Positions 1 to 6,827 of a stretch of DNA of 20,236 nt are shown here, piece after piece. Under the pieces are notes generated by a model. It worked only from the letters and a program-made list of their open reading frames with translations. It was not told the origin of the DNA and ran no database searches. Both the position numbers and the translations under genes were made by a program. Source of the DNA: an uncultured Saprospiraceae bacterium (lineage in GTDB: Bacteria > Bacteroidota > Bacteroidia > Chitinophagales > Saprospiraceae); the NCBI GenBank assembly GCA_937967535.1, contig CALCMV010000331.1, positions 1-20,236 of the forward strand. Reading direction: 5' to 3'. Position 1 is the first letter of the stretch. Each line of letters opens with the position of its first letter.

Positions 1-165
1 CAGTTCATAGTTCATAGTTTTTTACAATTCATTGAATAACATCCCGATACCGATAGCTATCGGTACGGGATTGTAAATTACTGATTATCAAAGTTGAGCA
101 AACTTAAACGGGTAGCCTTAAATTGGACTTTGAACATTTTGGAAATTAGGGAAGCCCACTACTAT

Positions 166-245
166 ATGAGTAAATGAATAAATGAATAAATGAGTAAATG
201 AATAAATGAGTAGATGAATAAATGAGTAGATGAATAAATGAGTAA
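166..245. repeat. 8-bp tandem repeat array, ten units
   Basis: Ten adjacent 8-bp units alternate between ATGAATAA, ATGAGTAA and ATGAGTAG with no interruption. The same unit recurs in reverse orientation at about 301-332 and 1313-1350, and as a short run at 8244-8267. The array lies wholly between genes. It is a simple minisatellite by sequence; a function in RNA folding or termination is inference. Confidence 0.85.
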
Positions 246-273
246 ATTTGAAATGAAATAATGTTTTAATGAA
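219..273 (+). repeat. 55-bp inverted repeat, left copy
   Basis: This stretch is exactly the reverse complement of 1289-1343. It starts in the 8-bp array and continues into unique sequence (TTTGAAATGAAATAATG), so the identity is not merely due to simple repeats. The two copies bracket the rlpA gene and span about 1.1 kb. They may be two copies of a dispersed repeat or the ends of an invertible or once-mobile segment. Confidence 0.85.
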
Positions 274-351
274 TCAATAAATTCAAGCGTAAAAACATTT
301 ACTCATTTTATCATCTACTCATTTACTCATTTTTCACCAACTCCGCTTCTA

Positions 352-1053
352 TTATTTCATTTTCACCACAAATCCGTCCATACCTTTTTTCTTCAAACTC
401 TCTAAATAGGCTTCAGCTTGCTCTTTTGTCGAATAATTTTTCAGAATAACTTTATAAGCTGTTTTGCTTTTTTTGATGTGAATATCCGAAAACCACTCTG
501 CTTCCAATGCCTCCACACGCTTACGTGCATTGGCTTCGCTCTTGTAGGCTCCCACTTGTATGCCATAGCCCCCTGCCGACGATATGCCGAGTGAGCGCGT
601 GGCGGTTTTGCTTTCTATTTTGGCAGGTGTTGTTTTCTTGGCGGCTGTTGTGGTTTTTTTTGCGGGGGTGCTTGTGGCAACGGCAGGTGTTTTTTTACCT
701 ACAACCGATACCTTGACCTTTGCCTCTTTTCCTTCCTCAATGCCGATACGTTCCGCAGCCTTTCCTGACAAATCAACCACGCGCCCTTTTACAAAAGGTC
801 CTCTGTCGTTGATGCGTACCGTAACGGATTTATTGTTGTTCAAATTCGTCACTTTGACCTTTGTATCAAAAGGCAGGGTTTTATGTGCGGCAGTCAACCC
901 GGCTACATCGTACAATTCACCGCTTGACGTTTTTGTTTCTTGTAATTTATCGGAATAACGCATCGCCAAACCATACTCGGCTTGCTGTGCAAAAACACTT
1001 TGAGTCAAAATTCCAAATAATACTAAAAAACTGATTTTCAGTAGAGTACTCAT
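352..1053 (-). CDS. RlpA-like septal ring protein with C-terminal SPOR domain
   Basis: This 233-aa protein belongs to the RlpA family: cell-envelope proteins whose double-psi beta-barrel can cleave naked glycan strands of peptidoglycan, often at the division septum. A signal peptide covers residues 1-23 (cleavage after VFAQ). The barrel spans about 25-117, with GLTAAHKTLPF and RINDRGPF. His57 and Asp83 are 26 residues apart, the spacing of the catalytic His/Asp pair known in Pseudomonas RlpA. A Lys/Thr/Ala/Pro-rich linker (about 118-155) leads to a SPOR domain (about 162-233, GYGIQVGAYKSEANA), which in known proteins binds denuded glycan. The protein is probably periplasmic; no lipobox is seen, unlike many proteobacterial RlpA. 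The family call is firm, but enzyme activity in this protein is inferred only from the two residues. Confidence 0.92.
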   Translation of the reverse strand: MSTLLKISFLVLFGILTQSVFAQQAEYGLAMRYSDKLQETKTSSGELYDVAGLTAAHKTLPFDTKVKVTNLNNNKSVTVRINDRGPFVKGRVVDLSGKAAERIGIEEGKEAKVKVSVVGKKTPAVATSTPAKKTTTAAKKTTPAKIESKTATRSLGISSAGGYGIQVGAYKSEANARKRVEALEAEWFSDIHIKKSKTAYKVILKNYSTKEQAEAYLESLKKKGMDGFVVKMK

Positions 1054-1288
1054 ATTTTTATTTAATTTTTAAACATGCTCTTAGGCAGAATGGCAATTAG
1101 CAAACAGAGAAAGGTTTTACCTAAATTATTAAATCCTTTAATTTCCTCTGTCCAAAGCCTAATTCAAATGAAAGTCACAATAAAAATGCCAATTCGTGGG
1201 GGCTGATTTGTGTATTCCCAAACTCCTGTATTCCTTAATTTAAGTTTAAATTCTCCCGATAGCTATACGGGACAAATTTAAGCCTCCT

Positions 1289-1343
1289 TTCATTAAAACA
1301 TTATTTCATTTCAAATTTACTCATTTATTCATCTACTCATTTA
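1289..1343 (-). repeat. 55-bp inverted repeat, right copy
   Basis: This is an exact reverse complement of 219-273. In plus-strand reading it begins after CCTTT and ends in TACTCATT-type 8-bp units that continue to 1350. Sequence similarity to the left copy stops abruptly at the non-repetitive end (1288 versus 274), which marks a real repeat boundary. Confidence 0.85.
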
Positions 1344-1475
1344 CTCATTTTATTATTTCGTCCTTACTAAACACAGAATTATTTGTATTTTTTATGGGAA
1401 AAATACTATCTTGTTCAAGATTCGCACAAAACGAATCATTAATCGAATTTACCAATCATTAATTCGAGTTGTGGC

Positions 1476-1574
1476 TTACGGATTGCCTAAAACACCTCAA
1501 AGTTCAGTATTTGACAAATAACACAGCAACTACCTGTTTTTTTTAGGTATTTTTAGTCAACTCGCAATCCGTAA
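1476..1574. repeat. Short inverted repeat, 11-bp arms about 78 bp apart
   Basis: The arms TTACGGATTGC (1476-1486) and its reverse complement (1564-1574) are perfect, with weaker matching outside them. Between them lies a small stem TACCT/AGGTA with a T-rich loop followed by T's (about 1532-1556), which resembles a weak intrinsic terminator on the plus strand although no plus-strand gene precedes it. Confidence 0.35.
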
Positions 1575-1594
1575 TCGCTAAGGAAGGGTGAAAA

Positions 1595-1700
1595 ATAACT
1601 TGACAATTCTGCAAATTACAATCAACTGATTATCAGTTACTTTTTTAATTTTAATTTGCATTTTAATTTTAATTCGTTCCTAACTCATAACTTGACAATT
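1595..1700 (+). promoter_or_regulatory. 14-bp direct repeat upstream of the barrel gene
   Basis: ATAACTTGACAATT occurs at 1595-1608 and again at 1687-1700, ending 9 bp before the chosen ATG. The 92-bp spacing and the position just upstream of the gene would suit a regulator binding twice, but the sequence is AT-rich and the repeat could be fortuitous. No clear Bacteroidota TAnnTTTG promoter box could be assigned. Confidence 0.3.
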
Positions 1701-1709
1701 ATTATATCT

Positions 1710-2381
1710 ATGAAAACACATTTATTAGCTGTATTATTATGTGCATTGAGCATTTCTTTTGTTCAGGCACAATCTAATACCTCATTTGGTATGAATTTTA
1801 ATCTTGCAAATCCACAGCAAGAATTTAAGGAAAATATCAACCGATTGCCTATGGGTATTTCCTTCGATGTGATGAGAAGTTTCAAAGAAAGCCGCTTGAG
1901 TTTTGGCGGCGAATTGGGAGTTGCTATGTTTTTCGACGACGAATTTATGTACGAATTAAGTGAGGAAGGTCGTCCGGGCGAATTTATCGCATTGTACGAA
2001 GAAGATTGCTATTTGAATTATGCAGTATTCACGCGATATAATGCCTTCAAACATGCAATGTTCAATCCCTACCTTGAAGGTCGGCTTGGCGGTACGTCAT
2101 TTTTCAGTACGCGCATGGCAGTCGAAAGCACACCGCTTTTTGATGATACCACCAAATTTCACGGCACCTCTTTCAATGCAGGTATCGGTGCAGGTTTGCA
2201 GGTCAATATGCGTCATACACCGGTTTCGCTTGATTTTGCAACAGTTCTTAATTCAGGCTCACATGCCGTATATCGCAGCATACAAAATACAAATACCGGC
2301 GCGATTCGCCTTTCCGACGGGCGTGTTGCTTCCAAAACCAATCATATAAATTTCCGTTTCGGACTTCATTTTCGTTTATAA
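1710..2381 (+). CDS. Putative outer-membrane beta-barrel protein
   Basis: This predicted 223-aa protein starts at the ATG of MKTHLLAVLL, chosen because it begins a classic signal peptide ending VQAQ (about residue 21); the upstream in-frame ATG at 1656 would put 18 extra residues before the signal. The mature part has alternating polar/hydrophobic strands and many Gly/aromatic residues: FGGELGVAMFF, YLEGRLGGTSFF, FNAGIGAGLQVNM, and a terminal INFRFGLHFRL that ends in a strand typical of outer-membrane barrels. It resembles small porin-like or OmpA-barrel-like proteins of Bacteroidota. No enzymatic motif or named family was recognised; the substrate, if any, is unknown. It sits alone, with a palindrome right at its stop. 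Confidence 0.7.
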   Translation: MKTHLLAVLLCALSISFVQAQSNTSFGMNFNLANPQQEFKENINRLPMGISFDVMRSFKESRLSFGGELGVAMFFDDEFMYELSEEGRPGEFIALYEEDCYLNYAVFTRYNAFKHAMFNPYLEGRLGGTSFFSTRMAVESTPLFDDTTKFHGTSFNAGIGAGLQVNMRHTPVSLDFATVLNSGSHAVYRSIQNTNTGAIRLSDGRVASKTNHINFRFGLHFRL

Positions 2382-2406
2382 TGATTGAATGAATCATTCA
2401 ATCATT
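2380..2406 (+). terminator. Palindrome overlapping the stop codon, probable transcript end
   Basis: A 27-bp palindrome (13-bp arms around one central base, AATGATTGAATGA) begins inside the TAA of the preceding gene. It is itself built of ATGATTGA/ATGAATCA 8-bp units like the arrays elsewhere. No strong U-tract follows, so the terminator role is inferred from position. Confidence 0.5.
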
Positions 2407-2410
2407 AGTA

Positions 2411-2551
2411 GTGTTCGACAAAAATAGGGTAAATAACTATATCTGAGTTGCAAGGCGAATAGCCTTATTAAAAGTGGATATTTGAATATTCAGACAGCCA
2501 TTTTTCATAAAAACATTCGCCTTGCAACTATTCCTTATTTTACTCGAACAC
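2411..2551. mobile_element. MITE-like element, 141 bp with inverted ends
   Basis: The ends are inverted: GTGTTCGA at 2411-2418 matches TCGAACAC at 2544-2551. Further inside, GTTGCAAGGCGAAT (2447-2460) is perfectly complementary to 2515-2528, and the stretches between match partly (AAAATAGGGTAAATA versus its partner). The core has no gene. This architecture fits a miniature inverted-repeat element mobilised by a full-length insertion sequence with the same ends, none of which is in the window. No convincing target-site duplication is visible. It ends 18 bp before the CDGSH start codon, so it must form most of that gene's leader or promoter. Confidence 0.7.
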
Positions 2552-2569
2552 CCAATCAATCATTTAATT

Positions 2570-2809
2570 ATGGACAAAGCAATTATTGCAGGAAAAGCCC
2601 CGCTACCTGTCGAACTCAAAGCCGGCGAAACTTACGCTTGGTGTTCTTGCGGCAAATCGTCGAATCAACCCTTATGTGATGGCTCTCACAAAGGCACGTC
2701 TTTCGTACCAAAAGTATTCAAAGCCGAAAAAGACGGAACCGCTTACTTGTGTACCTGCAAACAAACAAGCAATCCGGGCATGTGCGACGGCACGCATAAG
2801 AATTTGTAA
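2570..2809 (+). CDS. CDGSH iron-sulfur protein with two motifs
   Basis: This 79-aa protein carries two CDGSH iron-sulfur motifs: CSCGKSSNQPLCDGSH (about 28-43) and CTCKQTSNPGMCDGTH (about 61-76). Each would bind one 2Fe-2S cluster through three Cys and one His, as in mitoNEET/CISD3-type proteins; the double-motif form in one chain resembles CISD3 and bacterial small CDGSH proteins. In the second motif the proline is one place earlier than in the first. The start at MDKAIIAG is preferred over the in-frame ATG at 2522, whose 16 extra residues are encoded by the end of the inverted-repeat element. The protein is cytoplasmic, with a role in redox or Fe-S/electron transfer by family; the partner is unknown. 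Confidence 0.9.
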   Translation: MDKAIIAGKAPLPVELKAGETYAWCSCGKSSNQPLCDGSHKGTSFVPKVFKAEKDGTAYLCTCKQTSNPGMCDGTHKNL

Positions 2810-2815
2810 TCCTAC

Positions 2816-2886
2816 AATGCGTCAATGCGATAATGCTACAATAAAAAAATCATTGTAGCATTGCATCATTATCGCGTTGACGCATT
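2816..2886. terminator. Long imperfect hairpin between CDGSH and marR genes
   Basis: The arm beginning AATGCGTCAATGCGATAATG at 2816 pairs with 2867-2886 with one mismatch. After an 8-nt bulge, ATGCTACAAT pairs with ATTGTAGCAT, closing on an A-rich loop. It starts 7 bp after the CDGSH stop, so it is a likely transcript end. AATGCGTCA is also the outer arm of the hairpin at 8689-8726, which suggests a repeat family. Confidence 0.6.
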
Positions 2887-2930
2887 AGACATTCGCTCAT
2901 CCAAAATTCACTCATTCACTCATTGAACTA

Positions 2931-3359
2931 ATGCCAAACAATACCAAAAACTTCGGTGCCTATATGGATAAAACCCTGAAAATCATCAAGTTGAACTATC
3001 TGAAAGCCTTCAAATCACTCGGTTTGAATTTTACTGCCGAGCAGTGGGTCATATTGGATATGCTCTACCGGAAGGATGGTATCTCACAGACCGATTTGGC
3101 GAGTGCTAGCTTTAAGGATGCGCCCACTGTTTCGCGAATTATTGATTTATTAGTGAAAAAAGGCTTGGTAAAACGCGAGCGTTTTGATAATGACCGCAGA
3201 CGATATAAGGTTTTTTTGACCGATAAAGGCAAAGCAGATTACGAACTTGCCCTACCCAAAGTACACCAACTCCGCGAACAAGGTTGGCAAGGACTTTCAG
3301 ACGAAGATTACGATACTTACCTGCGAATTATGAATCAGATTTTTAAGAATTTTGAGTGA
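2931..3359 (+). CDS. MarR-family transcriptional regulator
   Basis: This 142-aa protein has the MarR fold: an N-terminal dimerisation helix, a winged helix-turn-helix (about 50-105) with GISQTDLASASFKDAPTVSR as the recognition region, and the wing motif RERFDNDRRRYKVFLTDKG, where the Asp-Arg pair is typical of the family. It would bind DNA as a dimer, often repressing nearby genes and released by small ligands or redox changes. No cysteine is visible that would argue for thiol sensing. The preceding CDGSH gene reads the same way 121 bp upstream but is separated by a long hairpin, so co-transcription is doubtful; the MATE gene is a possible but unproven target. The family is firm and the regulon is unknown. 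Confidence 0.9.
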   Translation: MPNNTKNFGAYMDKTLKIIKLNYLKAFKSLGLNFTAEQWVILDMLYRKDGISQTDLASASFKDAPTVSRIIDLLVKKGLVKRERFDNDRRRYKVFLTDKGKADYELALPKVHQLREQGWQGLSDEDYDTYLRIMNQIFKNFE

Positions 3360-3360
3360 A

Positions 3361-3488
3361 CGAGTTATCGAGTTGTGGAGTTGATGAGTTGTCGAGTTGT
3401 CGAACTTCAACACCTCAACAACTCAACAATTCAACAATTCAACAATTCAACAATTCAACAACTCAACAACTCAACAACTCAACAACTC
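3361..3488. repeat. Hairpin of 8-bp repeats between convergent genes
   Basis: Five 8-bp units of GAGTTGTC type (3362-3401) are followed by about ten units of the complementary type AACAATTC/AACAACTC (3405-3488). The array therefore folds back on itself. It starts right after the marR stop and ends 10 bp before the stop of the minus-strand isomerase gene, a position expected for a bidirectional terminator. The left arm is shorter and more diverged, so the stem would be able to slip between registers. Confidence 0.8.
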
Positions 3489-3497
3489 GTCACCCCG

Positions 3498-4487
3498 TCA
3501 AACCTTCGCCAATTCTCCTTTCAAATAGTTAATCACTTCAATCTCTACGGCATCTACATCTTCCTGTAATTCAGACAGATACCACGACAGCCAATCGCCA
3601 AAGTGGACATGGTACATCACGCGCTCCAATTTGTTATTACCTTTAGAGAAAATCTCGTAAATGGGTGCGTATTTTTTGATAATGTCCTGATTGATACGAA
3701 TGCGGGTTTGGTTGCGTTCATCGTCGCTTTTGTTGCGGAGGTAAAGGACGGCGAGTTGTTCATTTTTGCTGCGCCAACCGACGAGTTCATTGTGATTCAT
3801 TTCGGGAACAACGTGGTGCCAACACAACATTTTGGAGTTTTCGTTGATTTGTTGGCGTAGGCGTATTGCGGGGGCTTCCATTCCTTCCGTAGAGTATATT
3901 ATCGGAATTTTACCATTTAAGTTATTTGCCATTTCGAGGGCTTGCACCATGATGTCGCCTTGCTCATCGGCAAGTAAATCGGCTACTCGTGGTATGGCAT
4001 TAATTATATCGTCGCCAATTATATTTAATTTATTTAAAATATATAATTGTTGTACAATCGAATAGCCCATACACGCACGCGGACTCGGTTTGCCGCCGGG
4101 CAATTGGATATAATCCAATTTTTTTTCTTGTGCTGCTTCGATTAATTTGCCGCCGGAAGATATACAGACGATTTTTGCATCCGTATTTAATGCCTTTTCA
4201 AATGCGATGAGTGTCTCCTCGGTATTGCCCGAATAAGAGGAAAAAATGGCTAAAGTATTTTCACCAACATAGCCGGGTAAGTGGTAGCCTTTATTGACTA
4301 AAATCGGTATATTACTCTCATTTTCAACTAATTCCTTCACAAAAGTACCACCGATACCCGAACCGCCCAATCCGCATACGAGTACATGGTGAATATCTTT
4401 TTTATATTTTTTGATTTTGGCAGCTTCGCCAATTTCGATGGCTTCTTTGAGTTGGTCGGGAAATTCGCGGATGAATGAATCCATCAT
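3498..4487 (-). CDS. Bifunctional phosphoglucose/phosphomannose isomerase
   Basis: This 329-aa cytoplasmic enzyme is predicted to interconvert fructose-6-P with glucose-6-P and with mannose-6-P, joining glycolysis to mannose-derived sugars. It has two SIS sugar-isomerase halves: GLGGSGIGG (39-47) and SSYSGNTEET (83-92) in the first bind the phosphate, and KPSPRACMGYS (133-143) is a family signature. The second half has INENSK and PEMNHNELVGW. Glu216 and His232 are 16 residues apart, the spacing of the catalytic Glu and His in the Pyrobaculum enzyme as I recall it. Length is normal. The start could be either of two adjacent ATGs. It lies 98 bp behind the Septu-like pair on the same strand, but there is no functional reason to link them. 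Confidence 0.9.
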   Translation of the reverse strand: MMDSFIREFPDQLKEAIEIGEAAKIKKYKKDIHHVLVCGLGGSGIGGTFVKELVENESNIPILVNKGYHLPGYVGENTLAIFSSYSGNTEETLIAFEKALNTDAKIVCISSGGKLIEAAQEKKLDYIQLPGGKPSPRACMGYSIVQQLYILNKLNIIGDDIINAIPRVADLLADEQGDIMVQALEMANNLNGKIPIIYSTEGMEAPAIRLRQQINENSKMLCWHHVVPEMNHNELVGWRSKNEQLAVLYLRNKSDDERNQTRIRINQDIIKKYAPIYEIFSKGNNKLERVMYHVHFGDWLSWYLSELQEDVDAVEIEVINYLKGELAKV

Positions 4488-4585
4488 GTGAAGTAGAAGT
4501 TTAAGTGTAAAGTTTAAATTGAATCTAAACTCAATTAAATTAAATTATTTTATGTATTTTATTTGTTTTAAATTAAAAAATAAAA

Positions 4586-5314
4586 CTAAATATTTATCGA
4601 ATTTCGTGGGATTGGATTATAATTATTTTGAGGGTCAAAACAGGCTGCTGTTGTTCCTGCGAAATTTTGAATTAATGCCTTTCTTACTTCGGGATAATTT
4701 TCAAATACTGTAAACCATACAGAGAAAAAACCTCTCGGCAGTGCCAAGTCAATTATGATTTCAATCGTCGTTTCTTGTTGTGCATATTTTTCTTCATATT
4801 TGGTTGCCAATTCCCAGACTTCAAATCTTCGCTGCCATCTATTATCTCCAAATTTGCCGGGACATTTATCCAAACCTACCAAGTCTATCAATGCTTTAGC
4901 TTTTTGATATTCCAACGAACCTACAACCAAATTGGAGTGAACTTGAACGAAACCGCCCTGACCATATTCAACCGAAAGCATCGTGTTATTGAGATGCGGT
5001 AAATGAATATTGCTTAATACCACATCTTTATTTCCTTTATTATCAGCACCATTACACCTCGAACATGCCAATAAAAAATTTAACCACGCAAACTCAAGAT
5101 GAGCATATTGCGGAAGACTTCTTGCCTGTATATGTTCTATTGCAGATGCTTCGTCTTTGATTGGTTTTTCGCAATAGCTACAATAATTGTCGATATTTGC
5201 CGAAAGTGGGTCTTTGGCACTCTGATATGGTTTGTAAGTTGCCTGTATTTTGTGCATGGTTTTGTCCAGTAATAGGACAAAATCGCCGGGCTTTAATTTA
5301 GTAACGGGTCTCAT
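4586..5314 (-). CDS. PtuB-like HNH endonuclease of a Septu-type defence pair
   Basis: This 242-aa protein has a zinc-supported HNH core: CSYC (45-48), EHI with the candidate catalytic His61, WLNFLLACSRCN (77-88) with the second Cys pair and Asn88, and K93 downstream. This pattern (CxYCE, then EH, then W-N-L-L-C-x-x-C-N) fits the PtuB/TIGR02646 HNH family found in Septu systems and as the effector of retron Ec78-like systems. Its ATG overlaps the TGA of the ATPase gene, so the two are translationally coupled. In known Septu systems the nuclease associates with the ATPase and degrades nucleic acid during phage infection. The C-terminal half (about 130-242) has no motif I recognise. Family confidence is good; phage activity is inferred. 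Confidence 0.78.
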   Translation of the reverse strand: MRPVTKLKPGDFVLLLDKTMHKIQATYKPYQSAKDPLSANIDNYCSYCEKPIKDEASAIEHIQARSLPQYAHLEFAWLNFLLACSRCNGADNKGNKDVVLSNIHLPHLNNTMLSVEYGQGGFVQVHSNLVVGSLEYQKAKALIDLVGLDKCPGKFGDNRWQRRFEVWELATKYEEKYAQQETTIEIIIDLALPRGFFSVWFTVFENYPEVRKALIQNFAGTTAACFDPQNNYNPIPRNSINI

Positions 5315-6597
5315 AAGTTGGTACTTGCTCTTTCAGCTTTAAGGAGTGCGACATACGCTGCATCATCACTATATCTGGCTTCGAGTTCGGTGAGGCGTTT
5401 GCGGAGATTGGCGACTTTTGCGCCGTTTTTGCCTTGTTTGAGTAAGCCGTAATATTCCTCCGCGACTTTTATCATTTCATTAAATTCATTACTGCGTGGC
5501 ATCCCTTCTACTTGCATGATGTCCTCTACCACATCTTCGATGCTTTGTTTGTAAGGGTCTTCTTCGGGTTTTATATTATGAGTATCGAGATTTATTAGTT
5601 CCTCTTTTGCAAGAGATTGAATAATAAATGGCGAATGACTGGTGGCAATAAATTGAATTTTGGGAAACACTCGCTTGAGGTCGGCTATGATACGTCTTTG
5701 CCAATTTGGATGGAGATGCAAGTCCAATTCATCAATCAAAACCACACCTTCCGTTTCTTTCACTACGTTCTCTTTCAAATGTGGATTCAACTGAATGCAG
5801 CGATAAGCCATATCTGCTACCATGCCGATGATATTACGATAGCCATCGCTGAGTTGGTTGAAAGATAGGTATTGCTTTTCGCCATTTTCGTCGGTCATAA
5901 AACCGATGAGTTCGTCTGTTTTGAAGCTATATGCCATATCTCCCCATTCTTTTACAAAGGATGAAACGGTAGAATTGAATACATTTAGGAAGATTTTATC
6001 TTCTTCTTTATCGAATTTTTTGATTTCATCTTCGTAGGTTTTGTACCATGAGATGAAGGCTTTATTACTGTAAATATCAGAATCAAGGCAATTTTCATAT
6101 CCACCTCTAATACCTTCTAATTGTTGAAAATATTCAGTATCAGGATGTTGATACCAGATTCTTAAAGCCGCATAATGAGTTAATAATGGAAAGACAACTT
6201 CATCTCCATTCCGGCTATCTTTAATCATCTTTTTCACGAGATTTCCCAAATTCGCAGCTGGATATTCCTGTTTTGCTTCAAGAATATTTTCAGTATGTAC
6301 ATGCCAAATTAGATGTTTTCTATTCACAATTCCATTGGCTTCAATTACAACTGGAAATTGATACCGAGGCTGTCCATTGATTATCGTAGTCCGTATAGAT
6401 CCTTCGTGAAAACGTCTTATCTCTAAAGTATCAGAAAATTCATCAGTAAAAGTCTGTAATATTGTCCTACAAGCATCTAAAAAACTCGTCTTTCCCACCC
6501 CATTATCCCCAATAACAAGGTTAAATTGTGGATTCAACTCTACCGTCAAATCCTCAAAACCTTTATAATTACGAATATGGATATTATCCAGTCTCAT
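5311..6597 (-). CDS. PtuA-like ATPase of a Septu-type defence pair
   Basis: This 428-aa AAA/ABC-type ATPase of the SMC/OLD-like class has an N-terminal strand MRLDNIHIRNYKGF, Walker A GDNGVGKTS (30-38), an ABC-like signature LSDGYR (249-254), Walker B VVLIDELDLHLHP (285-297, catalytic Glu290) and an H-loop SHSP (320-323). A large helical insertion lies between the Walker A half and the signature. A charged tail (about 350-428, SIEDVVEDIMQVEG then EEYYGLLKQGK) follows; it resembles that of PtuA-type proteins next to HNH genes and lacks the TOPRIM nuclease domain of OLD proteins. The downstream PtuB-like gene overlaps by 4 bp, which decides the system call. No reverse transcriptase lies near, so this is not a retron. 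The 230-bp upstream gap holds a repeat element that may include the promoter. Confidence 0.8.
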   Translation of the reverse strand: MRLDNIHIRNYKGFEDLTVELNPQFNLVIGDNGVGKTSFLDACRTILQTFTDEFSDTLEIRRFHEGSIRTTIINGQPRYQFPVVIEANGIVNRKHLIWHVHTENILEAKQEYPAANLGNLVKKMIKDSRNGDEVVFPLLTHYAALRIWYQHPDTEYFQQLEGIRGGYENCLDSDIYSNKAFISWYKTYEDEIKKFDKEEDKIFLNVFNSTVSSFVKEWGDMAYSFKTDELIGFMTDENGEKQYLSFNQLSDGYRNIIGMVADMAYRCIQLNPHLKENVVKETEGVVLIDELDLHLHPNWQRRIIADLKRVFPKIQFIATSHSPFIIQSLAKEELINLDTHNIKPEEDPYKQSIEDVVEDIMQVEGMPRSNEFNEMIKVAEEYYGLLKQGKNGAKVANLRKRLTELEARYSDDAAYVALLKAERASTNL

Positions 6598-6636
6598 TTT
6601 TTATTTTATAAACGAAAAAAATAATTTGCACTACAT

Positions 6637-6773
6637 AATGCGTTTGCCAATTTTGAATTTTGAATAATAAAAAATATTTAATTTATAAATTGATAATTAT
6701 CAGTAAAAAACAAAGTAAAATTTAAATTTATTTGTCATTCAAAATTCATAATTCAAAATTTGGCGAAGACATT
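6637..6773. mobile_element. MITE-like intergenic element, copy A
   Basis: This 137-bp element has inverted ends: AATGCGTTTGCCAATTTTGA at the left matches the complement of TTTGGCGAAGACATT at the right, and TTTGAATTTTGAAT pairs with the stretch before it. Its core (6692-6735, including ATAATTATCAGTAAAAAACA) is repeated nearly exactly in copy B at 8728-8871 in the same orientation. It lies between the MATE stop and the ptuA start, so it provides most of the leader of the Septu pair. It holds no gene. Whether it moves by transposition or is a REP-like extragenic repeat cannot be told from two copies. Confidence 0.7.
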
Positions 6774-6827
6774 AACTACAAATTTACAATAAAAATTAAA
6801 CTTGAACTTAGACTTAACCTTAAACTT

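Larger units (their letters stand above)
1..351. repeat. Repeat-rich spacer downstream of rlpA
   Basis: No gene is visible here. The spacer holds a bulged palindrome of the CCGATAGCTATCGG type (about 43-69), a 20-bp stretch at 98-117 that also occurs at 13307-13326 with one difference, ten perfect tandem units of an 8-bp repeat (166-245, consensus ATGARTAR), and inverted copies of the same 8-bp repeat (about 298-333). As rlpA is read leftward and stops at 352, its transcript would run through 333-298 and then 245-166. These could pair into a long hairpin, a plausible but unproven transcript end. Confidence 0.7.
1054..1709. other. Divergent intergenic region with repeats, no gene
   Basis: This 656-bp AT-rich spacer lies between the divergently read rlpA and the barrel gene. 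It contains a bulged TCCCGATAGCTAT hairpin (about 1254-1272), the second copy of the 55-bp inverted repeat (1289-1343) running into 8-bp repeats to 1350, and 11-bp inverted arms TTACGGATTGC (1476-1486 and 1564-1574). It also contains a 14-bp direct repeat ATAACTTGACAATT (1595-1608 and 1687-1700). No open frame in it looks coding, and no RNA gene was recognised. Confidence 0.6.

Noticed and set aside
166..245. CRISPR-like array
   Set aside because: Units are 8 bp and directly adjacent with no spacers, so this is a minisatellite.
1656..1709. Upstream ATG for the barrel protein
   Set aside because: It would place 18 residues ahead of a complete signal peptide; the ATG at 1710 fits far better.
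2401..2569. Target-site duplication around the 141-bp element
   Set aside because: The flanks both contain AATCATT-like words, but these are not adjacent to the ends and are common in this AT-rich DNA.
4586..6597. Retron Ec78-type system
   Set aside because: No reverse transcriptase or retron RNA can be seen near the ATPase/HNH pair; the upstream neighbour is a MATE transporter.
5311..6597. OLD-family nuclease or RecF as the identity of the ATPase
   Set aside because: No TOPRIM domain follows the ATPase core, and the overlapping HNH gene points to a PtuA-type protein.
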